Positions 32,031 to 38,805 of a stretch of 41,021 nt of DNA are shown one piece after another (the first letter of the stretch is position 1; each line of letters opens with the position of its first letter). Made by a program: the position numbers and the translations under genes. Source of the stretch: CAZSXS01 sp964611385 (GTDB taxonomy: Bacteria; Bacillota; Clostridia; Lachnospirales; CAYPQA01); contig CAZSXS010000030.1 in the NCBI GenBank assembly GCA_964611385.1, forward strand, positions 1-41,021, in the 5' to 3' direction. Under the pieces are notes generated by a model, which saw nothing but the letters and a program-made list of their open reading frames with translations, did no database searches and was not told where the DNA came from.

Positions 32031-32677
32031 TGAGAAACAAGTTTGAAGAGCAGCTACAGTTATTGAACAACCGATTAATTGAAATGGGAGCGCTCATTGA
32101 GCGCGCCATTTCCACGGCCATAGAAGCGATGAAAAAGCAAGACACGGTTCTTGCGGAGAAAGCGATTGAATTTGACAGCGAAGTGGACCAAAAAGAAAAA
32201 GACATAGAAGCTCTATGCCTAAAGTTACTATTACAGCAGCAGCCGGTAGCCAAGGATTTACGGCTGATATCGGCAGCGCTGAAAATGATCACAGACATGG
32301 AGCGGATTGGCGACCAAGCAGCAGACATAGCAGAGATCACGATCTACTTAGCCGATGCGCCCTACATCAAAAAGCTAGAGCACATACCGATGATGGCAAA
32401 CGCCACGATCAAGATGGTAACGGACAGCATAGATGCCTTTGTACAGAAGGATTTGGAGCTAGCGTACTCCGTAATCCGCTACGACGACGTAGTAGATGAT
32501 CTATTCTACACCATCAAAAGCGATCTAATCCAACTAATCAAGCAAGATAATGGAGCCGGAGAGCAAGCCATTGATCTACTGATGATAGCCAAATACTTTG
32601 AGCGGATCGGCGACCATGCCGAAAACATAGCGGAGTGGGTTGTTTTTTCAATAACAGGAAAGCATAAAGAAGAATAA
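32027..32677 (+). CDS. phoU: Phosphate transport regulator PhoU
   Basis: The 216-residue all-helical protein has the two PhoU repeats. The first includes KDLRLISAALKMITDMERIGDQAADIA and the second IDLLMIAKYFERIGDHAENIAEW; both contain the metal-binding E-x3-D-x2-E-like pattern (ERIGDQA, ERIGDHA). PhoU links the Pst transporter to PhoR signalling and keeps the Pho regulon off when phosphate is plentiful. It overlaps pstB by 4 bp and is the last gene of the operon. Confidence 0.95.
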   Translation: MMRNKFEEQLQLLNNRLIEMGALIERAISTAIEAMKKQDTVLAEKAIEFDSEVDQKEKDIEALCLKLLLQQQPVAKDLRLISAALKMITDMERIGDQAADIAEITIYLADAPYIKKLEHIPMMANATIKMVTDSIDAFVQKDLELAYSVIRYDDVVDDLFYTIKSDLIQLIKQDNGAGEQAIDLLMIAKYFERIGDHAENIAEWVVFSITGKHKEE

Positions 32678-32692
32678 GAAAAAAAGATCGTG

Positions 32693-32739
32693 GGGGGACA
32701 AGGAGTTGGCCAAACAAGTTGGCCAACTCCTTGTCCCCC
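32693..32739 (+). repeat. Perfect 19-bp inverted repeat (hairpin 1) after phoU
   Basis: GGGGGACAAGGAGTTGGCC (32693-32711) is perfectly complementary to GGCCAACTCCTTGTCCCCC (32721-32739) with a 9-nt loop. Flanking GTG/CAC can extend the stem past one bulged G. It lacks a T-run, so if it stops transcription it is not a canonical intrinsic terminator. It could protect the 3' end of the pst transcript. Confidence 0.85.
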
Positions 32740-32742
32740 ACA

Positions 32743-32886
32743 CCCCCTTCCTCCTCTTTTCAAAAAAGCCGGACATGGAGGGGTAAAATGATCGCACTGG
32801 ATTTAGAGAGATAGGACTTTCATAATGAAGACATAAGAAAATACCGCTCCCATGTTCGGCTTTTTGAAAAGGGATAGAGGGGGGGT
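32743..32886 (+). repeat. Imperfect inverted repeat (hairpin 2) with about 66-nt loop
   Basis: CTTTTCAAAAAAGCCGGACA plus TGGAG (32756-32780) pairs with CTCCCATGTTCGGCTTTTTG plus AAAAG (32847-32871), with one indel and a few mismatches. An outer pyrimidine tract (32743-32755) faces a G-rich tract (32877-32886), extending the fold. Confidence 0.7.
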
Positions 32887-32945
32887 GGGGGGAGGAAGGG
32901 AAAGACTTTTTCGCCGTTTGAAAAAGTTTTTCCCTTCCTCCCCCC
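32887..32945 (+). repeat. Near-perfect 26-bp inverted repeat (hairpin 3) before phoP
   Basis: The arm 32887-32912 (GGGGGGAGGAAGGGAAAGAC then TTTTTC) pairs with 32920-32945 at 25 of 26 positions around a 7-nt loop. It ends 36 bp before the phoP start codon, so it may affect readthrough from phoU or phoP translation. Confidence 0.8.
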
Positions 32946-32981
32946 ACGGTTTTAACAAGGAAAGGAAGCAGGGGTTGAAAA

Positions 32982-33653
32982 ATGGCAAGAGTTTATGTAG
33001 TTGAGGATGATGAAAACATTAGGGAGCTTGTAAGTTACGCTTTAGGTAGAGGCGGCTTTCAAGCTTTTTCTTTTGAGAATGCGGAGTTGTTTTATAAGGC
33101 GCTTCATGGTGAGTCTTTGCCGGACTTGATTTTGCTGGATATCATGCTCCCAAAGGAGGACGGGCTTTCCATTATAAAGCGCTTAAAGCAAAGCAGCAAG
33201 TGGATGGACATACCCGTCATTATGGTGACAGCAAAGGGAAGTGAGCTGGACAAAGTGAAGGGCTTGGACTTAGGTGCAGACGATTATGTGACAAAGCCCT
33301 TTTCTGTGTTGGAGTTGATGTCCAGAATCAATGCCGTTCTCAGACGGATACACAAGCCGGATGATCAGCTACAGACTTACAAGGACATTGTATTGGATCA
33401 GCGGAGGCACAGCGTGAGTGTTAAAGGAGAAGCGATCCAGCTGACCCTCAAGGAGCATGAGCTTCTGCACTATCTTATCAAAAATGAAGGCCTCGTACTG
33501 ACCAGGGATAAGCTGATAGAGTCGGTTTGGGGCTATGAATACGAAGGCGAAAGTCGCACCATCGACATGCACATCAAAACCCTCCGCCAAAAATTAGGCC
33601 CAGCTGGAGAGTACATCAAAACCATACGAGGTTTGGGCTACAAATTGGAATAG
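32982..33653 (+). CDS. phoP: Response regulator, PhoP/PhoB type (OmpR family)
   Basis: The 223-residue regulator has a receiver domain (1-120) with the acidic pair at D9-D10, phospho-acceptor Asp53 in LILLDIMLPKEDG, the conserved Thr in MVTAKG, and Lys in YVTKPFS. The C-terminal winged helix (130-223) shows LTLKEHELLHYLIKNEG, RDKLIESVWGYEYEGESRTI, DMHIKTLRQKL and IRGLGYKLE. When phosphorylated by PhoR it should bind the PHO boxes found upstream of pstS and phoA. It is separated from its kinase gene by phoA. Confidence 0.9.
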   Translation: MARVYVVEDDENIRELVSYALGRGGFQAFSFENAELFYKALHGESLPDLILLDIMLPKEDGLSIIKRLKQSSKWMDIPVIMVTAKGSELDKVKGLDLGADDYVTKPFSVLELMSRINAVLRRIHKPDDQLQTYKDIVLDQRRHSVSVKGEAIQLTLKEHELLHYLIKNEGLVLTRDKLIESVWGYEYEGESRTIDMHIKTLRQKLGPAGEYIKTIRGLGYKLE

Positions 33654-33677
33654 GCTCTGGAATAAAACACTTAGGAT

Positions 33678-33727
33678 TTTACAAAACATTTACATGAAAC
33701 CACAGTAAAGCTAACAGAATTTTTACA
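33678..33727 (+). promoter_or_regulatory. Array of PHO boxes upstream of phoA
   Basis: TTTACA at 33678, TTTACA at 33689, CTAACA at 33711 and TTTACA at 33722 all fall on an exact 11-bp lattice; the 33700 position is degenerate. This is the classical Bacillus-type PhoP array. A TATAGT at 33732-33737, 10 bp after the start of the last box, fits a -10 element. Confidence 0.8.
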
Positions 33728-33841
33728 ATCTTATAGTAAACTGTTCCTCGTTAAGAAAACGGGCTCTTTCTAAATCACTTGGAATGTTTTGGGAAGACTC
33801 AGAAACATAAGGTTAATCAGAACCATTTTAGGAGGATAATT

Positions 33842-35422
33842 ATGAAGAAAGCAAAAATTTTGTCAGTAGCCTTGGCATTTTCAATGGCAGTTTCCACTGT
33901 GGTAGCCTTTTTACCAACAAAATCTGTAAAGGCATCTGAAGCAAAGACCGTAAAGAATGTCATCATGCTGATACCGGATGGTATGAGTGTGAACGCCACT
34001 ACCTTAGCAAGGTATATGCTGCCGGGTAACGAAAACGGAAAAGAGAATTTATTTATGGATGAATTTGTAGTCGGGCTGGTAAAAACCTCCTGGGCAAACG
34101 GACCCATTACTGACTCCGCTCCGGCCGGCACTGCTTATGCCATCGGATACAAATCTTTGGCCGGTTCCCTGGGCGTCGATTCGAATAAGAAGCCCAGAGC
34201 TTCCCTGCTTGAAGCTGCTCAACTAATCGGTAAATCGGTTGGACTGATTGCAACCAGTGAATTTATGCATGCAACTCCGGCAGCCTATTCGAGCCATGAG
34301 CTTTCTCGTTCAAACTATGCCACTGTTGCAGAGCAAATGCTTAACACAGATCTTACCGTTTTATTGGGAAGTGGCGCCGGACATGAAAAGGTCAAGGATT
34401 TGGATGTTTTGAATCGGGCGAAGGAAAAGGGCTTTGATGTCGTCAGAAGCAAAACAGAGTTAGAGTCCTATCAAGGCAGTAAGCTTTGGGGCGATTTCAA
34501 CAACGCCTTTGGTAAAAACACAAATTTGTCTTATGACTTAGACAGAGCAGCTGAGGAGCCAAGTTTAGCTGAGATGACCAAAAAAGCCATTGAAGTGCTT
34601 AGCAAAGATGAAGACGGATTCTTCCTCATGGTAGAAGGCAGTAAAATAGACTGGGCTGCTCATGCTAATGACACCATCGGTATTCTTTCAGATGTAGCAG
34701 CCTTTAATGAGGCTTTTGAGGTAGCTATAAACTTTGCGAAGGCAGATGGTCAAACGGCTGTTTTAGCCGCTACAGATCACGGAAACAGTGGTGTTTCCAT
34801 TGGAAGTTATCATTTAGAAGGGTATGACAAGGCTCCCTTCAGCATCCTTGAGCCTCTGAAATCAGCACGCATGACCGCTGAAGGAGCCATGAGCTTACTA
34901 GACGAGGCAAAGAGCGAAGACAGCATCATTCAGGTTTTAAACGCCTATGGCATTGACCCTGCTGATGAAAGCATTGCAGCAGAAATCCAAGCCTTTAAGA
35001 GTGAACCCACTACCGCTCATTTAGTAAAGACCATGAACAAGAAGGCATACATAGGCTATACTACAGGCGGTCATACTGGAGAAGATGTACCTTTATACTG
35101 TTATGTGCCAGAAGGAATAAGCGCTCCCAAGGGCTTGATGGAAAATACAGATGTAGCCCGCTACATTGAAAAAATCATGAATGTAGATTTAGACGGAGCA
35201 AGCCAAGCTCTTTTTGTAGACATTACAGATGATAAAGGCGTAATGATTAATGCAGAAACAGGCATTGCCAGCATTACAAGCAATGATAAAACCTTGGTGA
35301 TCCGTGCAAACGAAAGTGAAGCCACTCTTAATGGAGAAAAGAAGTCACTGGATGGACAAGTAGCGGTTTATATCAATAATCGCTTTTACATTCCACAAAT
35401 CGCTTGCGATTTACTAAAGTAA
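33842..35422 (+). CDS. phoA: Secreted alkaline phosphatase
   Basis: The 526-residue enzyme releases phosphate from organic esters outside the cell. A Sec signal peptide spans about residues 1-32 (ILSVALAFSMAVSTVVAF, cleavage near VKA). Catalytic features are Asp46 in MLIPDGM, the nucleophile Ser92 in GPITDSAPAGTAYA, HATPAAYSSHE, the metal ligands in EGSKIDWAAHAND, TDHGNSG and TTGGHTGEDVPLY. After about residue 435 there is an extra region of about 85 residues ending INNRFYIPQIACDLL, resembling a copper-amine-oxidase-N-like stalk domain. ATG 33842 has an ideal AGGAGG (33830-33835); the longer frame starting at 33779 lacks support. It lies behind a strong PHO-box array. Confidence 0.93.
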   Translation: MKKAKILSVALAFSMAVSTVVAFLPTKSVKASEAKTVKNVIMLIPDGMSVNATTLARYMLPGNENGKENLFMDEFVVGLVKTSWANGPITDSAPAGTAYAIGYKSLAGSLGVDSNKKPRASLLEAAQLIGKSVGLIATSEFMHATPAAYSSHELSRSNYATVAEQMLNTDLTVLLGSGAGHEKVKDLDVLNRAKEKGFDVVRSKTELESYQGSKLWGDFNNAFGKNTNLSYDLDRAAEEPSLAEMTKKAIEVLSKDEDGFFLMVEGSKIDWAAHANDTIGILSDVAAFNEAFEVAINFAKADGQTAVLAATDHGNSGVSIGSYHLEGYDKAPFSILEPLKSARMTAEGAMSLLDEAKSEDSIIQVLNAYGIDPADESIAAEIQAFKSEPTTAHLVKTMNKKAYIGYTTGGHTGEDVPLYCYVPEGISAPKGLMENTDVARYIEKIMNVDLDGASQALFVDITDDKGVMINAETGIASITSNDKTLVIRANESEATLNGEKKSLDGQVAVYINNRFYIPQIACDLLK

Positions 35423-35425
35423 GTA

Positions 35426-35466
35426 AAAGTAGCCTTTTAAGCGTATACTGCTTAAAAGGCTACTTT
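35426..35466 (+). terminator. 17-bp perfect hairpin between phoA and phoR
   Basis: AAAGTAGCCTTTTAAGC (35426-35442) pairs perfectly with GCTTAAAAGGCTACTTT (35450-35466), loop GTATACT. The T-run is only three to four bases, so it may be a partial terminator that sets a lower phoR level than phoA. Confidence 0.7.
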
Positions 35467-35499
35467 CGTTGTTGTTCAATTCAAAGAAAGAAGGACGAT

Positions 35500-37095
35500 A
35501 TGAAAAAGAAACTGTACCGAGATATGGCGATCATTATATTTAGCACGGCAATCCTGTTGGTGGTTGTCTTTGGGCTGCTGTTTTACAGCCGCTTTGCTGG
35601 GCAAATGAAAGAAGGCCTAAAGACATTGCGGGTTACGATTATTTCTGAAACCGGTGAGGTTATATACGACAACAAGAAAGCCGGGCTTGCGAACCACAGT
35701 GACCGCCCGGAGGTAATAGAGGCTATAGAAAAGGGTTTTGGGGAAAGCGAGCGCTATTCCGATAGCCTGGGGCAAAAAACTTACTACTATGCCTTTAAGA
35801 TAAGCGATAGTCAAATCCTGCGCCTTTCGGTTACTGGCAGCAGTGTCGCTCTTTGGTTATATCAGCTTTTACCCTTGCTGCTTCTAGGCTTGTTCTGCGT
35901 TTTGGCACTCTCCCTGCTTTTGGCTAAAAGGCTTACGGAGCGGCTGGTAAAGCCCATCAACACAATAGACCTGGATCAGGCAGCCTCCTTACCCTATGAG
36001 GAGCTTTCTCCCTTTATGAAGCGGATCGAAGCCCAAAAGAACGAAATAAAAGCCCAACTTTCCACACTGGAAAGCCGGGCCAATACGATCAAGACGATTA
36101 CCGAAAATATGAAGGAAGGCTTGCTGCTGGTCGATGAAAACGGGCTTATTCTTTCTTATAATAAGACCATTGAGCAGATCTTTGGTCATGAAAGGGTTTC
36201 TTCTAAGAACCTTCTGCACCTGAACAGAAACATTGAATTCTTTGATAAGGTCAAGGAAGCCATAGGCGGCCAACGCTGCGAAATGACCTATCAGAGTGGT
36301 AGCCAGGTATACAGCGTCTTTTTCAGCCCGGCCGCCTACGAAATGAAAATCAAGGGGGCAATTATTTTATTTTTGGATATCACTGATCGCTTTTTGGCAG
36401 AAAAACAGCGAAAAGAATTTTCCGCTAATGTATCCCATGAGCTGAAAACCCCCCTGACCACCATCTCCGCCCTAGCGGAAATGATCGAAAGTGAGATCGC
36501 AAAACCAGAAGACATCAAAGGCTTTGCGGAGAAAATCCATGCCCAAGCTACCAGGCTCATTGACCTAATTAATGATATCATCAAGCTTTCGGAATTTGAC
36601 GAGCGTCAAAACAACAGCGCCTTTAAAAAGGAATCCTTCGACTTAAGCCAGGTGGCCAGATCGGTGGGCGACAGCCTTGCTCATCTTGCTGACTCAAAAG
36701 AAGTAAGCCTTCAAATACAAGGAGACAACGTTTCTCTACATGCTAACCCGCGTATGATAGAAGAACTGCTCTTTAACCTCATAGACAACGGAATCAAATA
36801 CAACCGCTCCGGCGGAAAGGTTCTGGTGGATCTAAGCAATGAGAAGGGATTGGTCAAAATCAGTGTCTCTGACACAGGCATCGGCATCGGTCAGGAGCAC
36901 CTGGGGCGTATCTTTGAACGCTTTTACCGAGTTGATCCTTCTCGTTCAAAACGCACCGGTGGCACTGGCTTGGGCCTCTCCATCGTAAAGCATATCGTGG
37001 AGCTTCATAATGGAAAAATCGAAATCGACAGCGTAGAGAACCAAGGCACAAGGATTGTATGCTCATTCGAAATGACAGACCCCAATCAACGATAA
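35500..37095 (+). CDS. phoR: Phosphate sensor histidine kinase, PhoR type
   Basis: The 531-residue membrane kinase has TM helices at about 10-30 and 116-141, an extracellular domain of about 85 residues (VTIISETGEVIYDNK is a typical PhoR-like Cache start), a short HAMP-like linker, and a PAS domain (195-297, MKEGLLLVDENGLILSYNKT). The HisKA domain contains SANVSHELKTPLTTI with His313. The ATPase domain shows NLIDNGIKYN, DTGIGIGQEHLGRIFERFYR and TGGTGLGLSIVKHIVELH. The ATG at 35500 has AAGAAGGA upstream; the open frame extends to 35404 through the hairpin but without support. It converges with dacF, overlapping by 10 bp, with no terminator between. Confidence 0.9.
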   Translation: MKKKLYRDMAIIIFSTAILLVVVFGLLFYSRFAGQMKEGLKTLRVTIISETGEVIYDNKKAGLANHSDRPEVIEAIEKGFGESERYSDSLGQKTYYYAFKISDSQILRLSVTGSSVALWLYQLLPLLLLGLFCVLALSLLLAKRLTERLVKPINTIDLDQAASLPYEELSPFMKRIEAQKNEIKAQLSTLESRANTIKTITENMKEGLLLVDENGLILSYNKTIEQIFGHERVSSKNLLHLNRNIEFFDKVKEAIGGQRCEMTYQSGSQVYSVFFSPAAYEMKIKGAIILFLDITDRFLAEKQRKEFSANVSHELKTPLTTISALAEMIESEIAKPEDIKGFAEKIHAQATRLIDLINDIIKLSEFDERQNNSAFKKESFDLSQVARSVGDSLAHLADSKEVSLQIQGDNVSLHANPRMIEELLFNLIDNGIKYNRSGGKVLVDLSNEKGLVKISVSDTGIGIGQEHLGRIFERFYRVDPSRSKRTGGTGLGLSIVKHIVELHNGKIEIDSVENQGTRIVCSFEMTDPNQR

Positions 37096-38594
37096 CGATA
37101 GCTCATTTCCGAGTTTTTGCCTTGAAACCCATATCTTCTTAAAAATTTTCTCCGCCTGTTCCGAATCAGATTCACTTGTCGAATGGCAATGATGATCAGC
37201 AAAATGATACTAAGGATAATGACGCCTAAAAGTATCAAACTGAAAATAGCACTTGTATTCTCTGTCGGACTACTGATTGGTGTTGCGTTGGAGGCTGTTT
37301 GCTTGGCTTGGGATGATTGCGTGTTTGACTGTCCTGATGTGTTTGTACCAAGATTGCTTTGGTTTCCGGCTTGTGAGCCAGTAGTACCAGTGCTCCCTCC
37401 CGACCCATCGCCTTGATTCGAATGATAATTTTCCGCTGCAGCTATGGCGAGTAGCAAATTTTGAGAAATCTCCGGCCTTGAAGGCTTGTCCTCCATGGAC
37501 AGAAGAGGCACGGAGGCCACGACCTTATCCTCAAATTTGATATTCAAGCTAGCTACAGGCTCGTCCTTTTCAATAGGTAAGGTTACATCCAAAAGAGCGA
37601 TTTCTTCTTTAAAGGTGGAGTTCAAAGGCAGAGGCAAGTTCACAATCAAGTCATCCTTCGCCCGTACCGTTAAGTTATCAAACTCTTTGATCGTTTCCGT
37701 AAATTTTTTGCTGTCTGTAAATTCAAAGCGATTGAATTTAGAAAAACCATAATCCAATAAAACAATACTATCCTTGTACAGTATATTTTTAACGTCTTGC
37801 AGGACAACAGAAATCAGTTTTCTATCGCCCTTTTGGGCATAACTAACCAAGGTATGACCGGCTTCGTCTGTATAACCGGTTTTACCTCCCACTGCAAACT
37901 CATAGTTATAGCTTCCAGCCTGAATCATTTTATTGGTATTAACAATTTCAAAAGTGTTTCGCTTCTCCGTCTGGGGGATTTCAACGCGTTTTGTGCTGAT
38001 TACTTTCAGAAATTCATCATATTGAACGGCCTCTTTCATAATCAAAGCCATATCCAAAGCTGTTGTATAATGATCTGTGTTATGAAGACCGTGGGGGTTC
38101 ATAAAATGAGAATTGACAGCTCCCAGACGCTCCGCTTCCTCATTCATCAGAACAACAAATTCCTCAATACTACCAGAGACATCCAGGGCCAAGGCATTGG
38201 CTACCTCGTTGGCCGAAGGCAGCATGAGGCCATAGAGTGCCTGTTCCAGAGAAAGGCTTTCACCCTCTCTCATACCCATATTACTGCTGTCAGAAGGCAG
38301 GCTGCTTAAGGCTTCATTGGTAAATTGAATTCGCCGTGAGTAGTCCCCATCGGCTGCTTTGATTGTCAATAAGGCGGTAATGATCTTTGTTATACTAGCA
38401 GGAAAGCGCTTTTCATTCATATTTTTTTCATAGATGACAAGACCGGAATCGGCATCAATCAAAACTGCGGCTGTAGCGGTCAGCTGCGGTTCTGTCTGTA
38501 CCTTTTGCATTGCGTTCACGATTTGGAAATTCGTAATGGCTGTAATGCTGATGGTTATTATCCAAGCGGTGATGCTTTTTATCATTTTTCTCAT
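37086..38594 (-). CDS. dacF: D-alanyl-D-alanine carboxypeptidase (peptidase S11) with C-terminal membrane anchor
   Basis: The 502-residue enzyme trims pentapeptides in peptidoglycan. After an N-terminal signal/anchor (about 6-28), the S11 catalytic motifs are Ser67-x2-Lys70 (FPASITKI), Ser127-Ala-Asn129 (LPSANEVANALA) and Lys238-Thr-Gly (VGGKTGYTDEAGHTL). A beta-rich PBP5 C-terminal domain follows (about 290-390). Then comes a Ser/Gly/Thr/Gln/Asn-rich linker (about 398-455) and a strong membrane helix (SAIFSLILLGVIILSIILL) with an Arg-rich tail. Classical S11 enzymes attach through an amphipathic helix, so this TM anchor is a variation. The start at 38594 has AAGAGGA; the frame is open further upstream but crosses the promoter. 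Symbol by family resemblance only. Confidence 0.88.
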   Translation of the reverse strand: MRKMIKSITAWIITISITAITNFQIVNAMQKVQTEPQLTATAAVLIDADSGLVIYEKNMNEKRFPASITKIITALLTIKAADGDYSRRIQFTNEALSSLPSDSSNMGMREGESLSLEQALYGLMLPSANEVANALALDVSGSIEEFVVLMNEEAERLGAVNSHFMNPHGLHNTDHYTTALDMALIMKEAVQYDEFLKVISTKRVEIPQTEKRNTFEIVNTNKMIQAGSYNYEFAVGGKTGYTDEAGHTLVSYAQKGDRKLISVVLQDVKNILYKDSIVLLDYGFSKFNRFEFTDSKKFTETIKEFDNLTVRAKDDLIVNLPLPLNSTFKEEIALLDVTLPIEKDEPVASLNIKFEDKVVASVPLLSMEDKPSRPEISQNLLLAIAAAENYHSNQGDGSGGSTGTTGSQAGNQSNLGTNTSGQSNTQSSQAKQTASNATPISSPTENTSAIFSLILLGVIILSIILLIIIAIRQVNLIRNRRRKFLRRYGFQGKNSEMSYRYR

Positions 38595-38667
38595 AATCGT
38601 CCTCTTTAGAATTTTATGTATTTTTACAGTATATCCAATATTAGGAAAAAAATAACTATCTGACAAA

Positions 38668-38696
38668 AGTATATACTGAATAACAGCTTCTGTCAA
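38668..38696 (-). promoter_or_regulatory. Sigma-A promoter of the carboxypeptidase gene
   Basis: On the minus strand TTGACA (38696-38691), 17 bp, then TATACT (38673-38668). It is about 75 bp upstream of the chosen start codon and within the open frame extension, which confirms the shorter start. Confidence 0.75.
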
Positions 38697-38736
38697 ACGA
38701 TAATTAAAAATCTGGCATAAAGAATAGAAAGACAAC

Positions 38737-38784
38737 AAAAAACCACGATAGGAGGACACAAACGTCTTCTTATCGTGGTTTTTT
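38737..38784. terminator. Bidirectional terminator between the GH3 gene and dacF
   Basis: AAAAAACCACGATA (38737-38750) pairs perfectly with TATCGTGGTTTTTT (38771-38784). The 20-nt loop contains an additional GGAGGAC/GTCTTCT partial helix. T-runs on either strand suit termination of the minus-strand GH3 gene. Confidence 0.8.
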
Positions 38785-38805
38785 CTTTCTATCGCAATTT
38801 TTTCT

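Larger units (their letters stand above)
32678..32981. other. 304-bp spacer between phoU and phoP filled with three long hairpins
   Basis: The spacer has no credible gene; the frames seen in it are low-complexity. It is occupied almost end to end by three inverted repeats, listed separately, with strongly strand-biased purine and pyrimidine tracts. No standard terminator T-run follows the first hairpin. A ribosome binding site AGGGG (32970-32974) serves the regulator gene. Confidence 0.7.

Noticed and set aside
32693..32739. Treating hairpin 1 as an intrinsic terminator of the pst operon
   Set aside because: The stem is very strong but is followed by CACACCCCC, not a T-run.
32648..32988. Minus-strand frames of 61-100 residues in the phoU-phoP spacer
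   Set aside because: They translate the palindromic repeats (Pro/Lys/Phe-rich low complexity). They have no ribosome binding site and overlap phoU or phoP ends.
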